DNA of 64,000 nt. Origin: Alopecurus myosuroides (Eukaryota > Streptophyta > Magnoliopsida > Poales > Poaceae). Position numbers and translations under genes: made by a program. Where the stretch lies: positions 315,817,344-315,881,343 of the forward strand of contig CM054060.1 of NCBI GenBank assembly GCA_028641055.1, in the 5' to 3' direction. The notes beneath the pieces are model-generated. The model saw only the letters and a program-made list of their open reading frames with translations. It searched no databases and was not told where the DNA came from. Of the stretch, positions 33,618-44,526 are shown piece by piece. Numbering within the stretch: position 1 is the stretch's first letter; the number at the start of each line of letters is the position of its first letter.

Positions 33618-33733
33618 CAACCATCTTCATTCATTTCTACGAAATGCTGTTGAAAGAGCATTCGGCGTTCTGAAGATGAAGTGGCGCATTCTTCTTGCAA
33701 TACCACATTTCCATGACACTCTGACGCAAACAA
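33323..33733 (-). pseudogene. Harbinger transposase C-terminal fragment, antisense copy
   Basis: Shares the family block NAVERAFGVLKMKWRIL, IPHFHDTLTQTKIITACMC and LHNFIRDSKLYDQHF. The Glu of VERAFG is the third acidic residue of the DDE nuclease in the DDE_Tnp_4/Harbinger family. The first two Asp and the MYB-like partner ORF are absent. The N-terminal ~45 residues of this frame come from reading through the palindrome centre out of the other arm and are not protein-like. Confidence 0.85.
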
Positions 33734-33930
33734 AGATCATCACTGCATGCATGTGTTTGCATAACTTCATCCGTGACAGTAAGCTATATGATCAACATTT
33801 TGAAACCTTTGAGCGAGGCCCATATGTTCACGAGGAAAGCGCATCTTGGACTGGTGGATCTGCTCCCTCCTCATCTGATAGCATCATGGGTGCACTTCGA
33901 GATAGCATCGCTCGCTCAATAGTAGCTTGA
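33520..33930 (+). pseudogene. Harbinger transposase C-terminal fragment, sense copy
   Basis: The mirror image of the minus-strand fragment: the same protein apart from a few residues at the centre (VDNHLHSF instead of VEMNEDGC). Ends SIARSIVA with TGA 33928-33930. It lies in the orientation of the element's 5' region, i.e. as expected for the original transposase gene's last exon. Confidence 0.85.
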
Positions 33931-34284
33931 GCATTTATTTATTTTTATTTCTAAATAACTTTGACATTTGTATTATTTTGACACGTACTTAATTACACTA
34001 CCATAACGTATTTTTTATTATCATTTACCTTTTCATAATATTTATATTTTATTTGTAGCTTATTTTCGATTTAATATTAGTATATATCGCTTTATTTCAC
34101 GCGTATATGAAAATAAGGGACATAACAGACATCTGAAAATTCATCCTAGCAAATAAGCCAAAACAGTATAGCACAAAAGAACTCTCCCGAGCAGTTTCTG
34201 GCAGCTTCTGCCCACCGCAGTTTCTCGCCACCAAAATCCAGAAGCTGGCTTCTGCATAAGCAGAAGTTTAAAAGAAGTCACACT
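33636..34284 (+). repeat. Right arm of the 649-bp inverted repeat
   Basis: Inverted copy of 32969-33617. Includes the transposase 3' end, an AT-rich 3' untranslated part and the element's terminal repeat. Confidence 0.95.
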
Positions 34285-35047
34285 TTATCCTGTGTGCGCT
34301 GCACAGGCCACAGGCACCGATGGGAACAATTTTATCAGTTCCCATCGTCGGCGAGCAATGATGCGAGCCGAACAAGTTTTTAACTGATTAATTTTGGAAT
34401 CTGTAGGCTTATATAATTTAGCCGGGGATTAATTAGAACACTTTGCTAGATATGGTACTGAACTGATGCCGCGCAGGTACTGAATCACAACGGCCCAGCA
34501 CAATGAACCGCGTAAAGGAATTTCATTTAAGCACTCGTGGTTAGATAATTAGTACATTTGATAATGTCCAAGAACTAGGTCAGGTGCTTGATGGTACATT
34601 TTGGTGTCCTATTGGACAGTGTATTGCAGTTGTCTAGTTCTACCTATATATCGGTGTATCTGATTGTAAAATGAACATGTGATTCTTAAAGTTGTTCTGT
34701 TGGTGTACTCATGACGTGTTCCATTTCTTTATCAGGTTGTGCCGTTCGTGAGTTCGGTTGTTTGAACACGGTGCAGAATTCATGTTTTTCAAGGTACTGA
34801 TCCCTTTAACCATGAGCGGAGAACCGTTCCCTTCAAGGTACTGATCCCTTGCTGTGTTGTGCTCTGGCTCATGCTGATAAAGCACGCATAATAAACATCT
34901 GTCATCTGATGCGGTCTTCATGCATGTCTTATTGCCTAGTAGATTCCTTGTGTCAATTCATGAAAATAAACTTGCTCTTTCTCCGATTCTCTTCCTCTCT
35001 CCGTGGATAATCCTTTTCTGCTCAACTCAGATGGCTTATTTTTATTA
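34285..35047. other. Unassigned spacer
   Basis: No gene. Contains a hairpin gatgggaac/gttcccatc (34319-34346) next to the 23-bp direct repeat, and a duplicated phrase ttcaaggtactgatccctt (34788 and 34831). The recurrent 'ggtactgaatcacaac' wording near 34475 reappears at about 50312. Confidence 0.4.
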
Positions 35048-35064
35048 TGCCGTTTTTTGTATAT
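35048..35064. repeat. Target-site duplication of LINE 2 (left)
   Basis: tgccgttttttgtatat, identical to 41516-41532. Confidence 0.93.
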
Positions 35065-36858
35065 CCTCCTCGAAACAGGCTTTACGCCCCACTTTATAAA
35101 TAAAGCACCCAGTAACTGCCAGGTGAAGATCTTAATCTTCAAGGGCATAGGCGCTTTCCACATATGGGTCGCCCAAGGAGTCGTGGGCCCTCTAAATAGG
35201 GCCCGGTATGCCGACCCCACCGAGAAGTTCCCCGAGGGTGCTAGGGACCACGCAACCGCGTCTGGCATGTCCCCTAATGCCCGGGGGAGAGAGGCAAGAA
35301 GTAGCTCCCACTTTGCGGCCTCCACCGGGCCAAACGTACGACGGAAACCAACATTCCACTGCCCGTTCTGGACCGCCCCCGCCACCAACACTCCCGGCTC
35401 TGAGAAGATCGCAAACAACTTCGGGAATTCGTGACGGACGGAGCGGGCACCTAGCCAAGGATCCATCCAGAACAGGATCCCTCTTCCGTCCCCTACGGAG
35501 AAGGAAATCCCACGGCGGATCTCATGCTTGATAGCCTCTATGGTTCGCCAAAACTGTGAACCCTTCTTCCGCTCACACGCCATAAGCGGGAACCCCCTAA
35601 GATATTTCGCCTTAATAAGTTGGAGCCAAAGGCCCCCGTCGTTCCGTAGGATCCGCCACACCCATTTTAGCAGAAGTGCTTTATTCATTTGGCGGAAGGC
35701 CAGGATCCGTATGCCCCCAAGCTGCTTAGGGGCGCAAATATCCGCCCATTTCACCATATGGTAATTTTGGTGACCCTGCGCATCCTGCCAGAAGAAGCGA
35801 GATAATTCCTTATCGAAGCTGGCATGGACGCCCTCCAGAAGCAAGTATAACCCAATCATATACATGGGGAGGCTAGACAGGCAGGAATCAATAAGAATAG
35901 TCTTACTCCCTTTCGATGTGAACCGCCCTTGCCATGGTTCAGATCTAGTTTTGAACCGCCCTACCAGCGGGTCCAGATCCTTGATAAGGATCCTAGAGCT
36001 ACGAATAGGCACTCCCAGATAGGATATTGGGAGCCGTGTCAACCTACAATTAAGGTTGTCGGCAATCTGTTGTTGGTCCTCCGCGGAGTAGCCAAGAATC
36101 ACAACTTCACTCTTGTCAAAGTTGATCTTAAGGCCTAACATGGATTCAAAGCACAAGAGTAGGAACTTTAGATTGATACTGTCAAGTTCCGACCCCTCGA
36201 CCATGCTCATGGTGTCGTCCGCATATTGGAGGTGGGTCACCCCTCCTCCAGGGACCAAATGTCCAACCACCCCAGAGATGTGGCCACAGGTCTTGGCGCG
36301 CTCCAAGATCTCTGCTAGGACATCCACCGCCGCGTTAAACAGTAAGGGTGAGATGGGATCACCCTGTCGAACCCCACACATGGCTTTAAAATAGGGGCCG
36401 ACTGTCCCGTTAATATTAATAGTGGTATTCCAGCTCATGACCAATTGCATAATCCAGCAGATCATCCGGTTATCTACTCCCCTTCTCTACAAAGCTAGGC
36501 GGAGGAAGGGCCACTCCAAGCGATCATACGCCTTTTGGAAATCCGGCTTGAGAAATACGCCCTTCTGGCGGCGTGATTTCACCTCATGAACAATTTCATG
36601 GAGTGTCAGGATCCCATCATGGATGTACCAGCCTTTTAGGAAGGCGAATTGGTACGGATGTGTGAGGCGTTCCAAAATCAGAGCAAGTCTGGTGGCGCAC
36701 ACTTTGGAGAAGATCCGACAGATGACGTTCAGGACAGTAATCGGTCTAAATTGGCGGATGTCCGAGGCCCCCACTATCTTGGGGATCAAGGTAATCACGC
36801 CAAAATTAAGGGGGGACATCACCAGAGTTCCAATGTAGAATTCTTGAAACATCGGCAT
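35065..36858 (-). pseudogene. LINE 2 ORF2, reverse transcriptase and truncated C-terminus
   Basis: 36858-36487 carries RT blocks GVITLIPKI, FRPITVLNVICRIFSKV, YQFAFLKGWYIHDGIL and FLKPDFQKAYDRLEW. After a frame change, 36465-35065 is open for ~470 codons. It holds GVRQGDPISPLLFN, the catalytic YADDT, GLKINFDKSEVV, YLGVPI, and the downstream region with FFWQDA, HMVKWADICAPKQLGGIRI and FWMDPWLG. It ends at VSRR where the LINE stops; the following IYKKRH... residues come from the flanking target site. The RT active site is intact in sequence, but N-terminal breaks make the copy inactive. Confidence 0.9.
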
Positions 36859-36869
36859 GATGACCGCCT

Positions 36870-38415
36870 TGATCGTCTCCCAGGATTTCTGGAAAAAAGG
36901 TCACTGGAAGGCCATCAGGCCCAAGTCCGCCTTCATATCCATGACCGCGCGGGCCACCTCCTCCTCCAGGAAGGGGAGGGTAAGGCCTGCGTTTTCCGCA
37001 TCCGAGACCTGTGCCCCAGCTGGCCACGAGTCCTGGAGTAACGAAGTCCCCGTGCGTGGACCCGCGGCAAATAACTCCTTATAAAAGGAGTAAATATGGG
37101 TGGAGATCTCTCTCGGCTCCTCCAAGAGCTAATCGCCCTCTCATTGTAAAGGAATAGAGCATTTCGTCGCGATCGCATGGAAGTATGCTGTATTAGCCTC
37201 GCTCCTAAGGATCCAGTTCTGGCGACTCCGTTGTCGCCAGGAGACCTCTTTGCCTTCGTAAATCTCCATAAGGGAGTCCTCAAGGGCGTATCGCTGGAGC
37301 CAATCCTCCGCAGTAAGCCCTACCGAGTCCGAGGAGCGATCGAGGGACTGGATCTCTTCCAGGATTGTCGCTTTCCTCCTCTTCACCTCCGCTCTAAGGT
37401 TAGCACCCCAAGCCCTCATGAATTTGCGGGACATCTGAGCGCAGTGATGCCATGCGTCCACCACATTAAACATGCGAGGCGGATTACCCGCAGCCTCAGT
37501 CTCGAGCCTGGACCACTTCCACAAAACCTGGTTTCTCAAGTCAGAAGTTTTCAAAGTGGAAGCGATTCAATTTCGGTGGAATAGCGCCGCCAGACGACAA
37601 CAATAGGGGAGTGTGGTCCGAGCCAATCCTAGTTAGCGCCACCGAGACAAGGATCTGATCCAGCACACACCGGACCGGGTCCGCCTGGTTGCTAGTCCAG
37701 GTGTATCTAGCTCCTACCCGCCTAATCTCCTTAAGTGCAAGGTCAGCGATGCAGTCATTAAACAAATCGATCCGTCGATGGTCTACATTAGCCATACTTT
37801 TGTCATCCGGGGACCTTATGAGGTTAAAGTCCCCGGCAATAACTATCGGCGTTGAGCATCTGTCTACCTTGCCGCGTAACTCTGCAAGGAAGGCCAGCAA
37901 TCTGCTGTGGTCCGCGGGGCCATAAACAATAATCACCTCCCATTGGAGGGAGGTATGTCTATGGGTAAGTAGCATACTACGAAGAATTCCCCGCGGTCCA
38001 TGTCCTCCACATCAAAGGTATCCTCCTTTGCACCAAGGAGGATCCCGCCTGAGTGACCCGTAGCCGGCAACCATTGACAGGCAAATTTGAAAGGGCTAAG
38101 GCGCTGTAACTCATGGATGGAGAAATCCTGCCGAATCATTTCCTGAATCCCCACAGTAGCAACCTCTTCCCGTCCCATATATTCGCTCAGCTGCTTTGAC
38201 GAGCCCTCCCGCGCGAACCCCGCATGTTCCAAATTAATGATTGGATAGGGACATTCATTGGGAAACACTATCGGGGGGCGTCCCTTTATAGGGGACAGAG
38301 CGGGCCCTACCAGAGGTCGAGGGCCGAGACGGAGCCTTGGGGACCTTGGGAGGCCTCCCTCGCGGTCGCCCCATCTGGGAAACCCGCTGAGGATCCTCCG
38401 TCCCACTAGGCACAC
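36870..38415 (-). pseudogene. LINE 2 ORF2, endonuclease and linker
   Basis: 38415-37933 includes the N-terminal half of an APE-like endonuclease (VATVGIQEM with the metal-binding Glu, FACQWLPATGHSGGILLG). 37975-37541 has the second half: VIIVYGPAD, VIAGDFNLIRSPDDKS, YTWTSNQ and a terminal IGSDHTPLLLS with the SDH motif kept. 37554-37141 is the linker to RT. Frame changes occur at about 37950, 37550 and 37130. Confidence 0.85.
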
Positions 38416-38416
38416 T

Positions 38417-40453
38417 CTAGGAGCTACTACTCAGGCCCGATGCCAACTTCATCAGGGTATCCGAGGTGGAGGCCGTCGTCCGCACCAGCTCCCCCTGAGC
38501 TTGTGCGGCATCAAGGGCTCCGTCGTAGATCTCCTTTGTCTTAATATCTGCAATCTTCTCAAGCCGGGGGCCACGCTCACCCCGGAACACCACCCCACAA
38601 TCGGCGGCAACCTGAGCCAAGTGGTCCAAAGGGACCTCATCGAGAACTGAATATCTAGACCCGGAAGAAGGGGAGCAAGGATGAGGAAGATGCGTACATG
38701 TAGTCTCCCGGCGGGAAGCGGTCAGCTGGATCGCCTGCTCCTCCACAGTCGGAACCGGCCCGTCTAGTCCACCCCTGGCCCGGGCCAGGCGGGCGCTGTA
38801 TTGGGACGGCTAGAGAGGCTGCATGGCCGACCGCTGCGAGGGAGCCTGAGACGAGGTCACAAGAGTGTCACGGACGAGTGTGACCTGCTCACTGGGGGCC
38901 GAGGCTGGGGTGGCCGGGACCGTAGGTGGAGTACCCGCCGGCGAGGTAGGTGACGAGCTTGCGGAGAGGGTGTAGCAGAGCGCCCACCCCCCCCCCCCCC
39001 CAGAGCGTGAGGAAGATGGAGGCGCCACCTCCAACCCGACACTGTCACAGTCCTCCTCCTGGTCTCCACCCCCAAGCTCCAAGGTGGCCGCGTCCAGCCC
39101 CTGCAGACCGAAGTTGGAGCCATACTGGGAGAATGGGAGCTTGGCTGAGGTACATACCCCAGTCAGCGTCACCGATCCCCCAGCGGCCCCCGTATCAGGC
39201 AGGGGTGGCGCAGTGGAGTGAGGTGCTGTGGCCGTCGGCGGGGGAGCGTCAGTCATGGGGTCCGGCTCCTGAGATCGCCTCGCTCCAGTCGTGTCGTTGT
39301 CGTCATCCGAGGAGTCCTCCTCAGAAGAGTCCCCTTCCTGCTCGGAGGGACCCCCATCATGGTGCTGAGGGGGAGGAGAGGGTGGGGGCGAGCATCGTCC
39401 AGCTCCACCCACACAGTCGCACCCTCATTCCCACCCCGGCCACCAAAGTAGACGGGGGGAGGAGGCCGGGGAGGAGGCTCGGGTCAGGGCAAAGAACCTT
39501 AAGGCGAACCGCGCCCGAACCAGGAAGCGAGCCCTCATCCATCTCAGCCACCCTGCCCAACGCCTAAGATAGGAGCTCGAGGACCTCTGTCGTCCTCGCC
39601 TCGTCAGGAAGGCCATACAAGCGGACCCAGGTGGAGTGTATCACATTCGTTGAGATGGCTGCAGTCGAGGCCTTGGTAGCAACCTGGATCTTGTTGAGCG
39701 GAAGAGTGAACATCGACCCCATGGAGCACAGACGGAGCATCTCTGCCGACGGGAAGACCACTGCGAACTCAATGGGGGAGACATCGCGTACCTTCCACTC
39801 GTGGCCATGCATAATCTGAGCTAGCTCATCTCTCAGAATCTCCACCGAAAGGCCACCAGTCAGAGCCGACAGCTGGTCCGGAAGTACGGACACGCGTGCC
39901 AGGTTCTCGGGGACTACCATCGGAATTCCTCCCAAGTTAATGTAGTAGAAGATCGACTCCACCCCGTGGCCAAGAAGCTCAAGGCGCGGTCGATGAGGCG
40001 GGGCCGCCGGGACCGAGCACATGGTCAGGCGGTGGTTAGGGTACCCACAATGCAGACATCACTCCGGCTGGGTGCACTCAGACCGGAAGTGTCCGAACAC
40101 CCGGCAGTTGCCCCACCCTCAGCCTGAGAGTGGGATGTAACCAGGCCCCCTGGGCCAGGTCTCCCCTCTCCGCCTAAGAGCGCGAGCCGATCAACCGTGT
40201 GGCCCGGAGTAGTGCGACTCCCCTCTCGAAAATCTCCACAACTACCAACCCGACCCACTCGCGCCTCCCCATCCCGAGGGCGACCGGGCGAACGACGCCA
40301 CTCCGGCGACGATGCACCGGCCGGCTGGCGCCCCAAGAGGCGCGCCCGGGCGGCCACCTCCTGCCGCAGCCCTCCCGGCGACGACCGTTGGAGAGGCGAG
40401 CATGGTGGGGAGCGACCATGGCGACGCCCCTCGGGCGGACGGAGAGCAGCCAC
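38417..40453 (-). pseudogene. LINE 2 ORF1
   Basis: In transcription order: an N-terminal Arg/Pro-rich part (40453-40150), a Cys/His zinc-knuckle remnant around 40120-40040 (CRVFGHFRSEC, CLHCG), and a DUF4283-like block (40022-39564). The last carries VRDVSPIEFAVVFPSAEMLR and STWVRLYGLPDEA. A Ser/Pro/Asp-rich C-terminal region (39412-38417) follows, with poly-C/G runs at 38989-39001. Frames change several times. Plus-strand GC-rich frames here are shadows. Confidence 0.75.
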
Positions 40454-41515
40454 CGGAGCCGCGCGGCGCTGCGGCGAGGCACGCGCGGGCGCCCGGTCGC
40501 GTCTGGCCGGCGGGAGGTAGGCGAGGGCGGCCGGGGAACAGGAGTGGCGGCGCAGGTTGATGGATTTCGGGGACAGGGAACGGGGCCGCCGGAGGTGATG
40601 AACATCCAGGTCGTCGTCCTCGCCGCGGTTCCTCTATATGGCGACGACGACCGCGTAGGAGACGGTGAGAGGCAGCAACGACGGGGTTGGGACGACGGAG
40701 CGTGCGGTGGTTGCGAATTTCCTAACAGAGTCGACGGGGGCCAGAAACCCTAGGGTTAAATCCCTGGACCCCCGCGGGATCCAAAGCCAGGGTCCATTGG
40801 GCCGCCCCAGGCTCGGTCGCCTGGCCCAGTCAGTCTGCGGCCTCCCCTTGGCCCGTGGCCGTCGCCACTCCAAGGTCTGATGGGCCGACCCAAGAGAAGG
40901 GCTAGGGTTCGTCTCCGCTAAAGCGAGGTCGACCAGGCGATGTCCGGGTTACCCTCAAAAAAACAAAAATGCGATGCCCGGGCGCCGCCGCCGTCTGCGG
41001 CCGAGCGGCTTCTACCGCGGCCACGCCGCCAGTCGCCGGGGGGATCCCGTCACGCACCGAGCTAGGTGAGGTCTCGAGCGCAGGCGACACCTCAGGGAAG
41101 TTCCCCAAGGGCGGCACTACGCCCCCGTCTCTCCCCACTCGGCGGACAGGTTCCCATGGCCGAGACGGCGCCGCCGCGGGCCGTTCCTGGCGTCCTCCAC
41201 AGGGCCGGCGTCCCACTAGCGAACCTTGCCTACGTCTCGGACCCGCAGTCCTCCTTGCGCGCACCAGGTAGTCCCCGAGCGTCGGTGAGGGCGGGATAGC
41301 GCACCTCGCAGCCAACTCTGCCGCGAGCTCCGCTTCCTCGTCCGCCTCATCCGCGATGTCGTCCCACCGCAGGCCGTGGAGCGAGCCCGTCGTCATCCCC
41401 GACTTTGATGGGAAGGTCTGGCCACGATCAGGGCACCACCGGGAACGGGCCTCGCCGGTCACCGCCGGGGGGAGCCATCGTCCTCAGCTGCGATCTTGAC
41501 GAAGAAGTTGTATCC
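40454..41515 (-). other. LINE 2 5' region
   Basis: GC-rich, with long open frames on both strands through composition. No domain recognised. In transcription order it precedes ORF1 and probably comprises the 5' untranslated region and the extreme ORF1 start. Confidence 0.5.
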
Positions 41516-41532
41516 TGCCGTTTTTTGTATAT
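41516..41532. repeat. Target-site duplication of LINE 2 (right)
   Basis: tgccgttttttgtatat, identical to 35048-35064. Confidence 0.93.
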
Positions 41533-41667
41533 AACTCTGGTCATTATATGTCTCTCAAGAAGACATTTATGTATAACTGAAAAGAATGTGAAATCGTACA
41601 TCTTGATTGATAACCTGAGCAATATAACTCTGATCATTATATGTCTCTCAAATAGACATTTATGTAA
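41531..41667. repeat. 94-bp direct repeat
   Basis: 'ataactctggtcattatatg' followed by 'tctctcaagaagacatttat' at 41531 recurs with few changes at 41625. Confidence 0.8.
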
Positions 41668-41724
41668 CGGCCACTAAGTCCACTGGTACTAAAACCACGC
41701 ATTAATATTTGTGGTCTATTTTTG

Positions 41725-42175
41725 GATACTTAGTAACAAATGGTAGGGAGCTGAATTGGATCTATCAGGGTATTGAATGATCTAAATGATGAGTACTTAG
41801 TAAGACATAGGATACCGGAAATGATCTATAAGGGTGTTGAATGATTCAAATGATGGGTACTTACTAAGACATGGTGGGGTGCCGAATCGGATCAATCGGG
41901 GTGCTGAATAGTCCAAACGATGAGTACTTAGTAAGACACCGTGGGGTGCCAAGTCGGATCTATCTGGCCCGCTGAATGGTCTAAATGATGGGTACTTAGT
42001 AGACATAGGATATGGGAAATGAACGGGCGTTGAATGATCCAAATAATGGGTACTTATTAAGACATGGTGGGTCCACACGATGGATACTCAGTAAGACACG
42101 GTGGGGTGCCCATTCGGATCTATGGGGCCGCTGAATGGTTCAATATATCTGTACTTAGTAAGACACGGTAAATTG
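41725..42175. repeat. ~67-bp minisatellite
   Basis: Six to seven diverged units of the type 'gatgggtacttagtaagaca' / 'cggtggggtgccgaatcgga' / 'tctatcggggtgctgaatgg'. Anchors ('gtacttagtaagaca') lie at about 41790, 41853, 41920, 41988, 42047, 42080 and 42147; one unit is half length. No coding frame. Confidence 0.8.
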
Positions 42176-42286
42176 CTGAATGACTTAGGAGGGTGCAATT
42201 TAAGGCGGGGCAATATTTTTGAAACTTTTACAAATTCTAACCTTTCAAAAAAAATCTGAATTTTCGTAATTCTCCAAAGTTGTTTG

Positions 42287-42446
42287 TATCAAAAAACGTA
42301 AGCGGAACCGATGCCCACCAAGGGGTCGGGTTGTATGAATATATGGGTCAGGAAAAAACCCTGACGTGGTTTACATAGAGTAGGAATCGGAAACGTATAA
42401 GGGTCGTATACGGGTTGTATACGGACAGATATTACGTTGCTTAACA
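42287..42446 (-). repeat. 3' LTR of Copia 2
   Basis: 160 bp, on the plus strand tatcaaaaaacg...gcttaaca. The adjacent polypurine tract on the minus strand (aagggaggc) lies at 42447-42455. Confidence 0.95.
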
Positions 42447-42453
42447 GCCTCCC

Positions 42454-43293
42454 TTAATCTAAACTTGACACAAGATTTAGATTACGTCTAAACTCATGTA
42501 AGTTTCTAACTGGAAGAGCCTTTGTGAAACCATATGCAACCTGGTCCTTGCCTGAGATGAATTTGATGTCCAACCTTCTGTCTGCTACTCTTTCACGTAC
42601 AAAGTGGAAATAAATTTCTATATGTTTTGTGCGCGCATGGAAAACAAGATTTGCTGAAAGATATGTTGCACCTAAATTGTCACACCACAAACATGGCTTC
42701 TCTTGTAACTTGATACCAAGCTCACCAAGAAGTGCTTCAACCCATATCAGTTCAGCTGTGGTATTAGCTAATGCCTTATACCCTGCTTCAGTACTAGACC
42801 GAGAGACTGTAGCTTGCTTTCTGGCACTCCAAGAAACTAAATTTGGCCCTACAAAGACTGTAAAGCCTCTAGTAGAGCGTCTATCATCAAGACAACCTGC
42901 CCAATCTGCATCAGAAAACGCACTCAAAAGAACAGAGGAAGAAGCCTGAAAGTAAATCCCAAGGTGTAAGGTATCCTTGACATATCTCAAAATCCTTTTC
43001 ACTGCCGCCCAGTGAACTGTAGTAGGAGCATGAAGGTACTGACATACTTTGTTAACAGAGAATGACAAATCTGGACGCGTAAGAGTAAGATATTGCAGAG
43101 CACCAACAATACTGCGATATTTTGTACTATCCTCTGGTCCAAGCAACTCTCCAGTGTCACGTGAAAGAGGCTCTGTCGATGATAAGGGGGTTGGTGTTGC
43201 CTTACAAAATTCCATACCAACCTTATCAAGTAACTCTGAAGCATATTTCTCTTGTGTCAAAACCAGAACATCTTTTACCTTTTTTAACTTCAA
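42454..43293 (-). pseudogene. Copia 2 RT C-terminus and RNase H
   Basis: Open for 279 codons: [53 protein letters not shown] and the tail ADPLTKAL-like [13 protein letters not shown]. The RNase H Glu motif reads STEAGYKA, where the family has STEAEYKA, so a catalytic Glu is lost. Separated by a frameshift at about 43290 from the upstream RT. Confidence 0.9.
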
Positions 43294-44419
43294 TCCCTAA
43301 GAAGAAGTGCAATTCTCCAAGATCCTTAATGGCAAAATCTTCATTAAGACTTATGAGTAAAGCTGTAATAGCATGATCTGAAGAACTGGTCACAATAATG
43401 CCATCAACATAGATTAACATGAATATGGTAACATCTGGCCTATGTAGAAGAAATAATGATGTGTCTGCCTTGGAAGGAGTGAAACCAAGTTCAACCAATT
43501 TTGAACTGAGACGTGAGTACCATGCTCTAGGGGCTTGTTTCAATCCATAAAAGGCTTTATCAAGTTTGCAAACATGATTTGGAGCATTAGGATCTTCAAA
43601 ACTAGGAGGTCGCTTCATATACGCTTCTTCTTCAAGAACACCATGCAAGAAAGCATTTTTAACATCTAACTGTCTTAGCTTCCATCCCTTGGACACTGAG
43701 ATAGATAGCACAGTTCTAATAGTGGCTGCTTTCACAACCGGGCTAAATGTATCATCATAATCAATACCATATCTTTGCTTGAATCCTTTTGCAACAAGAC
43801 GAGCCTTATATCTATCAAGTGTACCATCTGCATTTTTCTTAATACGAAAAACCCACTTGCAGTCAATCAAATTTCTGTTGGAACAAGATGGAACTAGATG
43901 CCATGTTTTATTTTTAATCAAAGCATCATACTCTTCCCCCATTGCTTTGTGCCAATTTTCATCTTTAAGAGCTTCTGAAAAAGTTTGGGGTGTATCTATG
44001 GTAGCAGCCATGGTTGTTCGTTTAAAAATATTTGGTTGCCTTACATAACGAATAGTGCCATCTTTGTAAGATCGAGGTTTTTGTATACCTTTTTGTAGAT
44101 GAGTACGAATACCAGACACAGCTGGGGAAGTGGGGATGTTCGGAGCAGAAGATCCAGCTGCTGCCAAATTCTCATCAGGATCAGCGCCAGCAAATTCCGC
44201 GCCAGCTCCAGGTGATACTTGTTGTGACAGTGTGGCATGCAGGGGGACATCACGGGCGCGCAGGGGGACACGAGCATGCAGGGGGACATCACGGGCATGC
44301 AGGGGGACATCGCATCCTGTAGGAGCAGCGCGTGGGGTGACGCGTTCTGTGGCTGTCGGAGATGCAGCGGGTGAGGTTACGCGTTGTGTGGCTCTCGGAC
44401 ATCGCATGCGTGCATGCAC
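43294..44419 (-). pseudogene. Copia 2 reverse transcriptase
   Basis: Contains [78 protein letters not shown] and [14 protein letters not shown]. The active-site motif reads YVDG instead of YVDD (43395-43415 region), abolishing the second catalytic Asp. The N-terminal part has a ~27-bp repeat encoding PLHARDV-like peptides (44230-44310), in the variable linker between integrase and RT. Confidence 0.9.
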
Positions 44420-44526
44420 CGACGTGTCTGCACCACATTGGTGCGCACCAGTTTGATCAATTCCACCAGGCGCATGCGACGAGGAGGACAGAGAGCCACT
44501 GCCAGAACCAGCGCTGCCAGAAAAAT

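Larger units (their letters stand above)
32172..34284 (+). mobile_element. Rearranged PIF/Harbinger element with a 1.3-kb terminal palindrome
   Basis: Left end gtgacttctttt...cttct...cttat at 32172 matches the inverted right end (aaaagaagtcac, to 34284). 32172-32968 is the single-copy 5' region. 32969-34284 is a palindrome whose arms each hold the 3' end of a Harbinger transposase gene and the element's 3' terminus. No TTA/TAA duplication is seen outside; instead a 23-bp direct repeat lies at 32122-32144 and 34297-34319. The structure equals the element's 5' end joined to an inverted duplication of its 3' end. Confidence 0.8.
35065..41515 (-). mobile_element. LINE 2: plant L1-type element, 6451 bp, 3' truncated
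   Basis: Reads right to left between 17-bp target duplications. The 5' end starts ggatacaacttcttcgtc (41515). ORF1 and ORF2 are recognisable but broken. The 3' end stops inside the zf-RVT coding region with no 3' untranslated region and no A tail, which is unusual for a copy with a clean target duplication. It is a different family from LINE 1 (GC-rich, diverged protein). Confidence 0.9.

Noticed and set aside
32969..34284. Two independent Harbinger elements inserted head to head
   Set aside because: The arms are symmetrical to the base around an 18-nt spacer, include only 3' halves, and have no terminal repeats or target duplication at the centre; an inverted duplication fits better.
40174..40753. 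Plus-strand GC-rich frames within LINE 2
   Set aside because: Antisense shadows of LINE 2 ORF1 and its 5' region; no domain.
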